Source: Phycobacter sedimenti
Lineage (GTDB): Bacteria > Pseudomonadota > Alphaproteobacteria > Rhodobacterales > Rhodobacteraceae
Length of the DNA: 64,000 bases
Direction of reading: 5' to 3'
Assembly (NCBI RefSeq): GCF_038148855.1
Contig: NZ_JBBVGR010000007.1
Location: 186,001-250,000 of the forward strand
Shown here: one piece after another, positions 23,134-31,926 of the stretch
Position numbering within the stretch: the stretch's first letter is position 1
Layout: each line of letters opens with the position of its first letter
The notes under the pieces: generated by a model
What the model saw: only the letters and a program-made list of their open reading frames with translations
Database searches by the model: none
Told to the model about the DNA's origin: nothing
Made by a program: the position numbers and the translations under genes

Positions 23134-24041
23134 GTAAGATCTCCCAGGCGTTTCTTGGCGGCGCGGGTGGTGGCGACATAGGCGACCAGCGCCCCGAGAA
23201 GCGGAATGGCAAGAGGCAAGAGCCAGCCAAAACCCTGAAAACCAAGGCCGGTCAGAAACCCGCCCTCGTCCGAGGCAGCGGGCATCAGCCAGACCCCCAG
23301 CATGCCAAATGCCATGCCCACCGCCGCTCCGCTGAGCGCCCGCAGGGTAAAGCGACGAATGAAGGCCTGCGCAATATAACTGTCCTGTGCACCGACAAGA
23401 CGCAGCACTTCAATCACCTGGGCATTCGCCGCAAGGGCGGCATTGGCGGCAAGGGTGATCATCGCCCCCATGGCGCCTGCGATCAGCAGGATCGACACCA
23501 CCGCCAGAAGCCGCAGGGAACGCGCAGCATCCACCAGCGGTTCGCGCCAGCGCGTGTGATCGTCCAGCACCGCACCCGGCACCTCGGCCTGAAGGCGCAG
23601 GCGCAGGCCGGTGGCGTCATAGCCGGGATCATCTTCGATCACCTCGATCAGCTGGGGCACCGGCAAGGCATCCAGTGGCAGCGCTGCGCCAAACCACGGC
23701 GCCAGCAAGGCCGCCTGTTCCTCGGCCGTAAAGGCACGGGCCGAGGCCACCCCCGGCGTCTGCCGCAGGATCTTGAGCGCCGCCTCGGTCTGGGCGGCGC
23801 GCTGTTCGGCCGGAGCGTTGATGCGCAGAGTTGCCGCGCGGGCCAGTTCATCCGCCCAGCGATCCGCCAGCCGCCCCGAAGCCAGCGACAAGGCCAGCGC
23901 AAAGACCGCCAGAAACGCCATCGCCCCGGCGGCAAAGAGCGTCAGCTGCGCGGTAAACCCGCTCGGCGGCACCACACGGTCGGCCTGCGCATCGCCAATG
24001 ATCAGGGTCTTGAGCCGTCCGGCAAAGCTGTCGTTGCTCAT
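23130..24041 (-). CDS. ftsX: Cell division protein FtsX-like permease
   Basis: 303 residues with four membrane helices: one after the cytoplasmic N-terminus (about residues 30-55), then three in the second half beginning around residues 180, 225 and 270. A periplasmic domain of about 120 residues lies between the first two, as in FtsX. It partners FtsE, encoded upstream with a 4-nt overlap. FtsEX activates peptidoglycan hydrolases at the septum. Sequence conservation is low, as usual for alphaproteobacterial FtsX, so the call relies partly on the neighbour. Confidence 0.87.
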   Translation of the reverse strand: MSNDSFAGRLKTLIIGDAQADRVVPPSGFTAQLTLFAAGAMAFLAVFALALSLASGRLADRWADELARAATLRINAPAEQRAAQTEAALKILRQTPGVASARAFTAEEQAALLAPWFGAALPLDALPVPQLIEVIEDDPGYDATGLRLRLQAEVPGAVLDDHTRWREPLVDAARSLRLLAVVSILLIAGAMGAMITLAANAALAANAQVIEVLRLVGAQDSYIAQAFIRRFTLRALSGAAVGMAFGMLGVWLMPAASDEGGFLTGLGFQGFGWLLPLAIPLLGALVAYVATTRAAKKRLGDLT

Positions 24042-24715
24042 AGGTCTGCCCCCGCCAGATGCAGCTGCCTGTCCCAGATTCTGAGCACCCGCGCCTGCAC
24101 CTGGTTCTTGGCGGCGCGAATCAACGACAGGTCATGGGTCGCCACGAGGATGGTCTTGCCCATGCGGTTCAGCTCCACCAAAAGCTGCAGCAGGCGCTGG
24201 GACATTTCCCAATCGACGTTGCCGGTCGGCTCGTCCGCGATGATGACCTCAGGCGACAGGATGACCGAACGCGCAAGAGCCGCCCGCTGACGTTCGCCGC
24301 CCGACAGTTCAGGCGGCAGCGCGTCAGACCGGTCCGCAAGGCCAACCCAGTTGAGCAGCTCCCGCAGGTTTGCCTCTTCCTGCCCGAGGTCACGCCCCGA
24401 AACGGTCAGCGGCAGGGCGATGTTCTCGATCACGGGCAGGTGGTCCAGAAAACGGCAATCCTGATGCACGACGCCAACGCGGCGGCGCAGCAGCGCCATC
24501 TGATCCCTGTCCAGCCCCTTGACGTCCATGTTGAAGGCGCGCACCCGCCCAGAAGTCGGTGTCAGGGCTCCGTAGCAAAGCTTCAAAAGCGTGGTCTTGC
24601 CAGCGCCCGATGGACCCGTGAGGAAATGGAATGAACCCGGCGCCAGTTTGACCGACACGCCGCTCAGCAGCTCACCGCCACCATAGTTGTAGCCCACATT
24701 GTCCAGCTCGATCAC
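24038..24715 (-). CDS. ftsE: Cell division ATP-binding protein FtsE
   Basis: 225 residues from GTG 24715, behind a GGGGG site; this start matches the usual FtsE N-terminus (IELDNVGYNYGGGELL). An ATG at 24769 would add 18 unlikely residues. It has a Walker A motif GPSGAGKTT, the ABC signature LSGGERQRAALARS, Walker B VIIADEPTGNVD and the switch histidine in VATHDL. It energises FtsX. It is divergent from a zinc-ribbon gene with about 200 bp between them. Confidence 0.93.
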   Translation of the reverse strand: MIELDNVGYNYGGGELLSGVSVKLAPGSFHFLTGPSGAGKTTLLKLCYGALTPTSGRVRAFNMDVKGLDRDQMALLRRRVGVVHQDCRFLDHLPVIENIALPLTVSGRDLGQEEANLRELLNWVGLADRSDALPPELSGGERQRAALARSVILSPEVIIADEPTGNVDWEMSQRLLQLLVELNRMGKTILVATHDLSLIRAAKNQVQARVLRIWDRQLHLAGADL

Positions 24716-24920
24716 GGCGGCCCCCAGCTTCTGCCTGCTCGTTTTGCCCCAGAGCACCGCCAGTTTCAATGGCCCGCAACGCTTTGCCCGCGCCCCTCGG
24801 CGTCAGGGACTTTTGCCCCTGTGAATTTGCCCCCTTTCTTGAGGCCCCCGAACTGCCTATGATCATTTGGAAATAACGCCATATGGCCCCCAGAGGGTTT
24901 CGGGGCCAAGGAGTCTTTGA

Positions 24921-25733
24921 ATGCGCCTGACATGTCCGAATTGCGCCGCCCAGTACGAAGTGCCGGATGACGTGATTCCGGACGAGGGACGCGATGTTCA
25001 GTGTTCCAATTGCGGCACCACATGGTTCGAAGGCGGACATCGTGCCTCCGAAGTTCAGCAGGCACCGGTCCCGGACGCCTTCGCGCAAGATGACGAAGAC
25101 CATTTGGCGCAAGAGCCTGACCAGGACGCGGATCAGTCGCACAGCGTGGATGAAAGCGCGGCTCCGGAACCAGAGCCTGAGGTATCCGCGCGCCCGCAGC
25201 GGGGACTGGACCCGGCCCTGTCCGATATTTTGCGCGAAGAAGCAGAACGTGAGGCCAGTTTGCGCGCCGCGGCGGCTGCCTCCTCCAGCGGTCTGGAAAG
25301 CCAGCCAAACCTCGGCCTTGATGATCTGCCGGAAAGCGACAGCGCCCTGCGCGCCCGTCAGGCCAAGGACCGCATGGCCCGGCTTCATGGGCAGGATCCC
25401 CGTCAGCTTGCAGCCGAGGAAAGCGGGCAACGGCGCGATATCCTGCCCGACATCGAAGAGATCAACTCCACTCTGCGCGCAGGCGATACGGCTGCGGCGG
25501 CCCAGCCCACAGTCCAAGTGGCCGAGGCGCCCCGCAAAAGCGGGTTTGCTCGCGGGTTTGCACTGACCATCCTGCTCTTCCTGCTGCTGCTGATGGTCTA
25601 TACCAACGCAGGCCAGATCGCGGAATCGATGCCTCAGGCGGATCCCTATCTCAGCGCCTTTGTCACCTGGGTTGATCAGGCGCGCATCTGGCTGGATGCA
25701 CAGGTCAAGGCTCTGCAAGCGCCCCAGCTCTGA
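24921..25733 (+). CDS. Zinc-ribbon (MJ0042-type) membrane protein
   Basis: 270 residues. The N-terminal zinc ribbon has Cys5-x2-Cys8 and Cys28-x2-Cys31 around QYEVPDDVIPDEGRDVQ, the MJ0042 finger. A long acidic, proline-rich linker follows, then a single membrane helix (FALTILLFLLLLMVYTNAG, about residues 213-231) and a short periplasmic tail. Proteins of this layout are common in Rhodobacterales beside ftsEX, but their role is not established. The start is ATG 24921 after AAGGAG. It is convergent with the TIGR02302 gene. Confidence 0.85.
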   Translation: MRLTCPNCAAQYEVPDDVIPDEGRDVQCSNCGTTWFEGGHRASEVQQAPVPDAFAQDDEDHLAQEPDQDADQSHSVDESAAPEPEPEVSARPQRGLDPALSDILREEAEREASLRAAAAASSSGLESQPNLGLDDLPESDSALRARQAKDRMARLHGQDPRQLAAEESGQRRDILPDIEEINSTLRAGDTAAAAQPTVQVAEAPRKSGFARGFALTILLFLLLLMVYTNAGQIAESMPQADPYLSAFVTWVDQARIWLDAQVKALQAPQL

Positions 25734-25768
25734 GGCGGCGCGCAAGCCAATCGATTTCGCTTTGCGGC

Positions 25769-28357
25769 CTAGAAGCGGTCGAACAGGCGCTGAAGGTAGC
25801 CGCGCTCTTCCTCGCTGCGGCTTCGATCCTCTGACCGTCGACGGATTTCTTCCAACAGTTGCCACGCGCGCCCATGGGCCGAGCCTTGATCCGGGACGGA
25901 TCCGGTCCGCCCCTCATCGATGCCCGTGCTGCGCCCAAGCGGGTCGATACCGCTCGCCGAGGCGTTCGGCTGTGCTTCGCCCTGCCCCTGGTTCTGGCCC
26001 GGCTGCTGGCGCTGCGCCATGGCCTCACCAAGGGAACGCATACCTTCGCGAAGCGCCTCCATCGCGTTCGACTGCTGGTCGATCGCCTCGGCCAGATCGC
26101 CCTGACGCAGGGCTTCTTCGGCACCTTCCATGGCGCGACCCGCCCGGTCCAGCGCATCGCGGGCATCGCGCCCTTCTTCGCCCCCAAAGGGTAAGCCATT
26201 CTGCTGACGCTCAAGCTCATCGCGCAGGGCCTGCTGACGATCGGCCAAGCTCTGTCCGTCCTCTCCCTGCTGGGTGCCGCCCTGCCCCTGGCCAGAGGGA
26301 TCACCCGCCTGTCCGGAGCCACCAGAGCCTTCGTGGCTTTGGCCACGGCCCTGACCGCCGTTACGTCCCTCGTTGCCCTGGCTTTCTCCGCGCTGAGCGT
26401 CGCCGTTGAATTGCTCCTGCAGATCGCGGAAGGCCTGATCCGACAGGCCCTGCTGTTCGCGCAAGGTTTCTGCGAGGCCCTCCATCGCCTCGCGGCCTTC
26501 GCCTCCACCGCCCTGCCCCTGCTGGCCCTGGGCCATGCGCATGTTTTCCATCATCTGCTGGAATTCGCGCAGGGCCTGTTCGGCCTCGGCCATGCGCCCC
26601 TGTTCCATCAGCTCCTGAATACGATCCATCATCGCCTGCAGATCGTCCTGGTTGAGCTGTATCGTGTTTTCGGACATCTCGCCCGACTCGCCCATTTCGC
26701 CATCCTGCTGGGCCTGCCGCTGCAACTGGCGCAGGTAATCATCCGTAGCCTCGCGCAGCTCCTGCATGAGACGGGCGATTTCCTGATCACTTGCCCCTTC
26801 GCGCATCGCCTGGCTGAGGCGCTCCTGGGCGCGGCGCATGCGCTCAAGAGCGTCGCCGACATCGCCTTCTTCAAGTGTCACGGCCAGATCCCACAGGGCG
26901 GCAGCGATCTCCTCCTGCTGGGGCGGTGTCAGGCCTGCCGCCACATAGCTTTCGAGCTGCCGCAGAATGCCGCGCAGGCGCAGATAGCTGCCCGCATCGC
27001 GGAACACCTCGTCCGGGCGGTGCGACAGGGCGCGCAGGATCTGCGCAACGCGCATGCCATTCGCGCGCGCCCACAACAGATCGCGGCGCTGTTCGGCCAC
27101 GGAGGCGGCCAGCGGATCAAAGAAGCGCCGCGCCGTCAGAGACCCGCCAAAGGGAGCGGCACTACCACTTTGGGCTGCCGCGTCACGTGCAGTGAAGGTA
27201 AAGATCACCGGCATGTTGGCCCAGGGGTGCTGGGCAAAGTCCTCGATCAGGTTTTCGGTGAAGTCCTGTCGGCTGCCCGTCAACGGCAGGGGCAGGTCAA
27301 GGACGATATCCTCGCGCGGGTCGGGATCGATGCTCAGGCCATGCTGGCGTTCAAGGGCCAGAAGGTCGAGAGAAATGCGAACGCTACCGCCGGTGACGCC
27401 ATAGTCGTCCTGCGCCGCGAAAGGCAGCGACAAGGCACCGTCAGATCCCATCTCGGGCGTGCCTGCCACGGAAATTGCAGGCGGTGCGTCAGGCGCAAGG
27501 GTCACGTCCCAGCTGCGTCCCCCCTGCCCTTCGATGGCAAGCCTGCCCCCCTTGGCAACATCGAACTCCTGCTCGGGGTCGGTGGCCGGGGGCACGTCTC
27601 CGGTTCGGGACGACAGGGCCTCATCCAGGCTCAGCGCGCCAATCTCTCCATAAAACCGCAGGGTGATCCGGCTGCCCTCGGGGAGGGTCAGATCGCCTTC
27701 GGGCTGGTCGTTGAGATAGAGAACCGGAAGGCCGGTGTAACGCGGCGGCGCGATCCAGCCCTCCCATGTGGGCCCGCTCATGGCAGAGGCCGCGCCGGGG
27801 GTCATGCCCGAAAGGCTCCCCACCCGCCACAGAGAGCCAAAGACCAGCGCCACGACCAGCGCCAGCAACGCCATATAGCGCAGGGCGAAAGGATCTGCCG
27901 CGGCAATCCTGAGGTTCGGCGCCGGAGCGCGGGCCTCAGCCGCGGCGCGGGCCATCCGCCGCTGATGGGCCTGCCACAGGGCGATCGAGGCCGGATCCGA
28001 CGCACCGATCGCCTGCGCGTCCAGCAAAGCGCTGACCGGCCGCCCCGGCAATGTCGCGTCCAGGCGGATCAGGGCGTCAGCCTGGCTGGGCCAGGAAATC
28101 CGCCGCAGGCCCCAGACCAGAGCGGCCCCCAGCCCCAGCACGCTGATGACTGCGCCGAACCAGACCAGTTCGACGGGAAGTGCATCCTGCAGGCCCAGCA
28201 TCACAGCGGCCAGCACCGCCATCAGGACCGAGGCCGCGGGCCAGAAGGCGCGCAGCAGCTGCTCGGCCACCAACCCTGCACGGGTCAGCCGCAGCGGCCA
28301 GCGCAGGGGCCTCAGGCGTGGATCAGAGTTTGCGAATGCAGAATCACGTGCGGCCAT
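25769..28357 (-). CDS. TIGR02302 / DUF4175 family protein
   Basis: 862 residues with two N-terminal membrane helices (about 30-75), a third near residue 150, and a long extracytoplasmic region. From about residue 480 on it is rich in Gln, Glu and Arg and probably forms long coiled coils, followed by a Gly/Gln-rich low-complexity stretch (about 640-800). This is the layout of the alphaproteobacterial TIGR02302 family of unknown function. It lies 76 nt after lysA on the same strand, as in many relatives. Confidence 0.88.
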   Translation of the reverse strand: MAARDSAFANSDPRLRPLRWPLRLTRAGLVAEQLLRAFWPAASVLMAVLAAVMLGLQDALPVELVWFGAVISVLGLGAALVWGLRRISWPSQADALIRLDATLPGRPVSALLDAQAIGASDPASIALWQAHQRRMARAAAEARAPAPNLRIAAADPFALRYMALLALVVALVFGSLWRVGSLSGMTPGAASAMSGPTWEGWIAPPRYTGLPVLYLNDQPEGDLTLPEGSRITLRFYGEIGALSLDEALSSRTGDVPPATDPEQEFDVAKGGRLAIEGQGGRSWDVTLAPDAPPAISVAGTPEMGSDGALSLPFAAQDDYGVTGGSVRISLDLLALERQHGLSIDPDPREDIVLDLPLPLTGSRQDFTENLIEDFAQHPWANMPVIFTFTARDAAAQSGSAAPFGGSLTARRFFDPLAASVAEQRRDLLWARANGMRVAQILRALSHRPDEVFRDAGSYLRLRGILRQLESYVAAGLTPPQQEEIAAALWDLAVTLEEGDVGDALERMRRAQERLSQAMREGASDQEIARLMQELREATDDYLRQLQRQAQQDGEMGESGEMSENTIQLNQDDLQAMMDRIQELMEQGRMAEAEQALREFQQMMENMRMAQGQQGQGGGGEGREAMEGLAETLREQQGLSDQAFRDLQEQFNGDAQRGESQGNEGRNGGQGRGQSHEGSGGSGQAGDPSGQGQGGTQQGEDGQSLADRQQALRDELERQQNGLPFGGEEGRDARDALDRAGRAMEGAEEALRQGDLAEAIDQQSNAMEALREGMRSLGEAMAQRQQPGQNQGQGEAQPNASASGIDPLGRSTGIDEGRTGSVPDQGSAHGRAWQLLEEIRRRSEDRSRSEEERGYLQRLFDRF

Positions 28358-28387
28358 ACAGGCAATGCCTCATTCTCACCCATGCGG

Positions 28388-28416
28388 GCGCGGTTGCGGG
28401 GCAGCCCCAACCGCGC
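28388..28416. terminator. Stem-loop between lysA and the TIGR02302 gene
   Basis: GCGCGGTT and AACCGCGC form eight perfect pairs around a GGGG/CCCC inner stem. It lies 17 nt after the lysA stop. No U tract follows on the minus strand, so it may only partly end the transcript. Confidence 0.45.
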
Positions 28417-28433
28417 AAAACCCGCAGCAGCGA

Positions 28434-29699
28434 TCAGAGCCATTCTGGAATGGTATCGCGGTTTATCATTTCGTCAAAGGACGGACGTCGGCGGATAACC
28501 GCGAATTGATCCCCATGCACCAGAACCTCGGGGATCAAGGGGCGCGAGTTGTACTCGCTCGCCATCACCGCACCATAGGCCCCCGCGCTGCGAAAGGCGA
28601 TCAGATCCCCGGCCCGCAGGGGCGGCATTTCGCGCTGCTTGGCGAAGGTGTCGCCCGTCTCACAGACCGGTCCAACGATGTCATAGGGCTGGCTTTCGAT
28701 GCCGGGTTCAGGCTCGATAACCGGCACGATATCATGGTGCGCCTCGTACATGGCCGGGCGGATGAGATCGTTCATGGCGCCGTCCACGATGAGGAAATCA
28801 CGGCCCTCGCCGGATTTGACGTAGATGACCTTGCTGACCATCAGCCCCGCGTTGCCCGCGATCAGGCGGCCCGGCTCAATCTCGATCTCGCAGCCCAGAT
28901 GGCCAAGGGTGCGCTTGATGAGCGCGCCGTAATCCATCGGCAGGGGCGGTGCCTCGTTCGAGCGGGTGTAGGGAATGCCCAAGCCCCCACCCAGATCCAG
29001 ACGGCGAATGTCATGGCCTTCGGCGCGTAGGGTCTCGGTCAGTTCGGCAACCTTGCGGTAGGCCGCCTCGAAGGGGGCAAGTTCGGTCAGCTGCGAGCCG
29101 ATGTGAACGTCAATTCCGACCACTTCCAGCCCAGGCAGGCTGGCGGCATGGGCGTAGACCTCGCTCGCGCGTGAAATCGGAATGCCGAACTTGTTCTCGG
29201 ACTTTCCAGTGGCGATCTTGGCGTGTGTCTTGGCGTCCACATCCGGGTTGATGCGGATGGTGATGGGCGCGCGGGTGCCCAGCTCAAGCGCGACGGCGTT
29301 GATCACCTCCATCTCGGGCTCGGATTCCACGTTGAATTGGCGGATGCCGCCGGACAGGGCGCAGCGGATCTCATCCGCCGTCTTGCCCACCCCGGAAAAG
29401 ACGATGCGATCGCCCGGCACACCAGCGGCCTTGGCGCGCAGGTATTCGCCCTGGCTGACCACATCCATGCCCGCCCCTGCCTGCGCCAGCGTCTTGAGGA
29501 TGGCCTGGTTGCTGGCCGCCTTCATTGCGTAGCAGACCAGATGATCCGTGCCCTCCAGCGCCTCGTCGAACAGGCGGAAGTGCCGCAGCAGCGTGGCCGT
29601 GGAATAGACATAGAACGGCGTGCCCACGGCGGCTGCAATTTCAGCCACCGGTACGTCCTCAGCGCAGAGCGCGCCATCGCGATAGAGAAAATGATCCAT
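28434..29699 (-). CDS. lysA: Diaminopimelate decarboxylase
   Basis: 421 residues. It makes L-lysine from meso-diaminopimelate with PLP. The N-terminal YAMKAASNQAIL contains the PLP lysine, GGGLGIPY binds the phosphate, and EPGRLIAGNAG and CETGDTFAKQR carry substrate-binding and catalytic residues, including the cysteine donated across the dimer. Length is normal. In relatives it follows argH and a small lipoprotein gene; here a TetR/SDR pair and a second lipoprotein separate them. Confidence 0.97.
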   Translation of the reverse strand: MDHFLYRDGALCAEDVPVAEIAAAVGTPFYVYSTATLLRHFRLFDEALEGTDHLVCYAMKAASNQAILKTLAQAGAGMDVVSQGEYLRAKAAGVPGDRIVFSGVGKTADEIRCALSGGIRQFNVESEPEMEVINAVALELGTRAPITIRINPDVDAKTHAKIATGKSENKFGIPISRASEVYAHAASLPGLEVVGIDVHIGSQLTELAPFEAAYRKVAELTETLRAEGHDIRRLDLGGGLGIPYTRSNEAPPLPMDYGALIKRTLGHLGCEIEIEPGRLIAGNAGLMVSKVIYVKSGEGRDFLIVDGAMNDLIRPAMYEAHHDIVPVIEPEPGIESQPYDIVGPVCETGDTFAKQREMPPLRAGDLIAFRSAGAYGAVMASEYNSRPLIPEVLVHGDQFAVIRRRPSFDEMINRDTIPEWL

Positions 29700-29766
29700 G
29701 CTTTGGCGCTTAGACCAAAAGAGGGCGGCGGATCAATGGAATTGTCATCGAAAGAACGCCACAGGC

Positions 29767-30354
29767 CTATCCCTTGAGCCCGGATGCAATCAGCCTCAGC
29801 GCCGCCTCGCGTCGCGCCACGGCGAGGGGGTCTTCGGGGGGAAAAAACGTCAGGTGCAGGAACAGGCCATCGAGCATGGCAATGACGGCCCGCGCCAAGG
29901 CCTTGGGCTCACTGTCGCTGCGGATCTGCCCAGAGGCCGCCAGATCCTCAAAATGCTGCGCCCAGTGTCCCGCAAGCCAGTCGAAAAAGCCGCCTACGAC
30001 CTGCACGCCGCGCGGATCGTTAAAACCGGGGCCGAGGACCTCGAAGATCAGGGAAGTCATCGCGCGCTGCTCAACGCTGACGATCCTGCGCAACAGGGAC
30101 AGACAGTCCTCAAGGCCTTGCGGCGCAGGCAGGCCCTCGATTTCGGCCCGGATCCGATCGAGGTAAGACTGCACCAGAGCCAGGATCACCTCGTCCTTAC
30201 CGGTGAAATACAGATACAAAGTCCCCTTTGCCACACCGGCAGCCCGTGCGACATCCACCATCCTGGTCGCGTGATAGCCCGTCTGCGTGAAACACCCCAT
30301 GGCCGCGTCCAGGATCTGAACACGCATCTTCGGTTTGTCGACGATCTTGGGCAT
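29767..30354 (-). CDS. TetR/AcrR family transcriptional regulator
   Basis: 195 residues from ATG 30354, behind AAGGGAT. The frame is open for 35 more codons but these do not look like a TetR protein. The helix-turn-helix is MVDVARAAGVAKGTLYLYFTGKDEVILAL at about residues 31-59, and a TetR C-terminal domain follows. It diverges from an SDR-type gene. A pseudo-palindrome (30466-30481) next to that gene and a 10-bp inverted repeat (30382-30421) next to this one are candidate operators. Confidence 0.9.
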   Translation of the reverse strand: MPKIVDKPKMRVQILDAAMGCFTQTGYHATRMVDVARAAGVAKGTLYLYFTGKDEVILALVQSYLDRIRAEIEGLPAPQGLEDCLSLLRRIVSVEQRAMTSLIFEVLGPGFNDPRGVQVVGGFFDWLAGHWAQHFEDLAASGQIRSDSEPKALARAVIAMLDGLFLHLTFFPPEDPLAVARREAALRLIASGLKG

Positions 30355-30381
30355 GTCCGATCCCTTCGCTCCAAATTGCGC

Positions 30382-30421
30382 CATTTGCATGGCGGGGTTG
30401 CGCGACCAGGGCATGCAAATG
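30382..30421. repeat. Perfect 10-bp inverted repeat upstream of the TetR gene
   Basis: CATTTGCATG and CATGCAAATG are separated by 20 bp. They start 28 bp upstream of the TetR start codon and would be in its leader. It could be an operator with widely spaced halves or a leader hairpin. Confidence 0.5.
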
Positions 30422-30465
30422 ACTTGCGGGTCAGCAACTCGCTTCCTAAATAGCCTCAATCAAAA

Positions 30466-30481
30466 TTGATCAATTGGTCAA
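30466..30481. promoter_or_regulatory. Putative TetR operator upstream of the SDR gene
   Basis: TTGATCAATTGGTCAA is a 16-bp near-palindrome (one mismatched pair) ending 16 bp before the SDR start. Its size and position suit TetR-family binding. Confidence 0.5.
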
Positions 30482-30497
30482 AAATGGATTTAACTGA

Positions 30498-31391
30498 ATG
30501 GCACAGGATATCAAGACGGCATTTGTGGCCGGCGCGACCGGCTATCTTGGTCGCCGGATCGTCTCCCAGCTCGCGGCACGCGGCTATGACGTCAAGGCAC
30601 TGGTCCGGGGCGGATCGGACCCCTCGGGGTTTCCCGATGGCGTGCAGCAGGTGCAGGCGGAAGCCACTGATCCGAAGTCCCTGACTGGAATCATGGAGGG
30701 TGTGGATCTGGTCATCTCGGCCCTGGGGCTGACACGGCAACCGGACCGACTGAGCTATATGGATGTGGACTATCAGGCCAACCTCAACCTGCTGCGGGAA
30801 GCGGTCAACGCAGGAGTTGACCAGTTTGCTTATGTGCACGTTCTGACGCGCGGCGCCCCGGCTTCGGACCTCGTTGCCGCCAAGGCACGATTTGTAGCAA
30901 CGCTGCAGACGGCCCCGCTCAGGACCTGTGTGATCCGTCCCAACGGGTTCTTTGCCGATATGGAAGAGGTCCTTGCAATGGCCAAACGCGGCCGGGTCTG
31001 GCTGATCGGAGATGGGTCGGCGCGCATCAATCCCATTGATGGCTGCGATCTGGCAAAGGTCACGCTGGACAGCATCGAGGCCGGAGCAGAGGACGTGGAG
31101 ATTGGCGGCCCTCAAATCCTGAGCCTGGATCAGATTGCGGACCTTGCATTCATGGCCCTCAACCGCTCCCCGCGGATCACGCATCTCCCCAATTGGATGG
31201 GGCAGGCCGCTCTTGGGGTTTTGAAACGCCTTGCCCCGCGTCACATCTGGGGACCGTTCGAATTCTTCCTGACCTCGTGCCAGCAGGATGCCATCGGACC
31301 CTGCCACGGAGACCGGCTGCTGAGCAATCACTTCAAGGCGTTGTGTTCCGGGACAAGCCCAACCGGCCTTGCGACCGTCAGCCCCCGATAG
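30498..31391 (+). CDS. Atypical SDR / NmrA-like NAD(P)-binding protein
   Basis: 297 residues. The N-terminal GATGYLGRRIVSQLAARGYDVKALVRG is a Rossmann fold with the GxxGxxG pattern of atypical SDRs. Further family features are DLVISALGLTRQ, DYQANLNLLREAVNAGVDQFAYVHV and VIRPNGFFADMEEV. A classical Tyr-x3-Lys catalytic pair is not seen, as in NmrA-like proteins. The last 35 residues are cysteine-rich and less typical. It overlaps the end of a convergent lipoprotein gene by 14 nt. It is probably regulated by the divergent TetR protein. Confidence 0.83.
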   Translation: MAQDIKTAFVAGATGYLGRRIVSQLAARGYDVKALVRGGSDPSGFPDGVQQVQAEATDPKSLTGIMEGVDLVISALGLTRQPDRLSYMDVDYQANLNLLREAVNAGVDQFAYVHVLTRGAPASDLVAAKARFVATLQTAPLRTCVIRPNGFFADMEEVLAMAKRGRVWLIGDGSARINPIDGCDLAKVTLDSIEAGAEDVEIGGPQILSLDQIADLAFMALNRSPRITHLPNWMGQAALGVLKRLAPRHIWGPFEFFLTSCQQDAIGPCHGDRLLSNHFKALCSGTSPTGLATVSPR

Positions 31392-31548
31392 ACACCCCGG
31401 CCCGCGCGGTGCCGGAAACCGTCACCCCTGTGGACGTCGTGGTGGTGCGTGTCGGATCGGGTTTCGGGACGTATCCCTGAGGCTCACAGGCCGAAACCAC
31501 GCAGACCGACAGCACCAGGACAATCTGCTTTGTTTTCATTGAGGCCAT
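31378..31548 (-). CDS. Very small lipoprotein (56 aa)
   Basis: Reading from ATG 31548, behind AAAGGTAG, gives a 56-residue product (53 from ATG 31539). It has a hydrophobic signal and a lipobox ending VSAC. The short mature part contains a Thr-rich stretch and ends TGVTVSGTARAGVSIGG. That ending resembles GVSVSSSGVHAGGSVG in the next small lipoprotein, encoded 92 nt upstream on the same strand, so the two are probably tandem duplicates. Its stop lies 14 nt inside the convergent SDR gene. Confidence 0.6.
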   Translation of the reverse strand: MASMKTKQIVLVLSVCVVSACEPQGYVPKPDPTRTTTTSTGVTVSGTARAGVSIGG

Positions 31549-31640
31549 GAAAGACTACCTTTTTGCGGTGACGGTGGGATAGCGACCCGCCGGGATCGAT
31601 CAGGGGGCGCGTTGGGATCAGATGGCACCTGACCGCTGCA

Positions 31641-31817
31641 CTAGAACCCCAGCAGCAGATTGAACGGGCCCTTTTGAACGCCCACGCTTCCACCCGCGTG
31701 AACGCCGCTACTCGAAACCGAAACCCCTGCGTTCAGCGCCGGACGCACAGGCTCACCATCGACGCCACAGGCCGCAAGCGTAGTGACCGCAAGAAGACTG
31801 AGAAGAAGCAGGCGCAT
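31641..31817 (-). CDS. Small lipoprotein downstream of argH (58 aa)
   Basis: ATG 31817 follows AGAGGAAC at good spacing. The 58-residue product has the signal MRLLLLSLLAVTTLAAC with a lipobox ending LAAC (Cys17). The mature part, about 42 residues, is Gly/Ser/Val-rich (GVSVSSSGVHAGGSVGVQ) and ends NLLLGF. A tiny lipoprotein between argH and lysA is common in Rhodobacterales; its function is unknown. It starts 109 nt after argH. Confidence 0.75.
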   Translation of the reverse strand: MRLLLLSLLAVTTLAACGVDGEPVRPALNAGVSVSSSGVHAGGSVGVQKGPFNLLLGF

Positions 31818-31926
31818 CAGGTTTGTTCCTCTGACTGTCGGGAGGTGGCTCGATTATGGGCGGGGCGCACGGCAATCACAAGCGCCCCATCCAAATGGCT
31901 CTGGCAGAAACCCGCCGGTGGCCGCT

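Noticed and set aside
26333..28498. 721-codon plus-strand frame opposite the TIGR02302 gene
   Set aside because: Covers a Gln/Glu-rich repeat-like coding region whose complement avoids stops by chance; no start signal.
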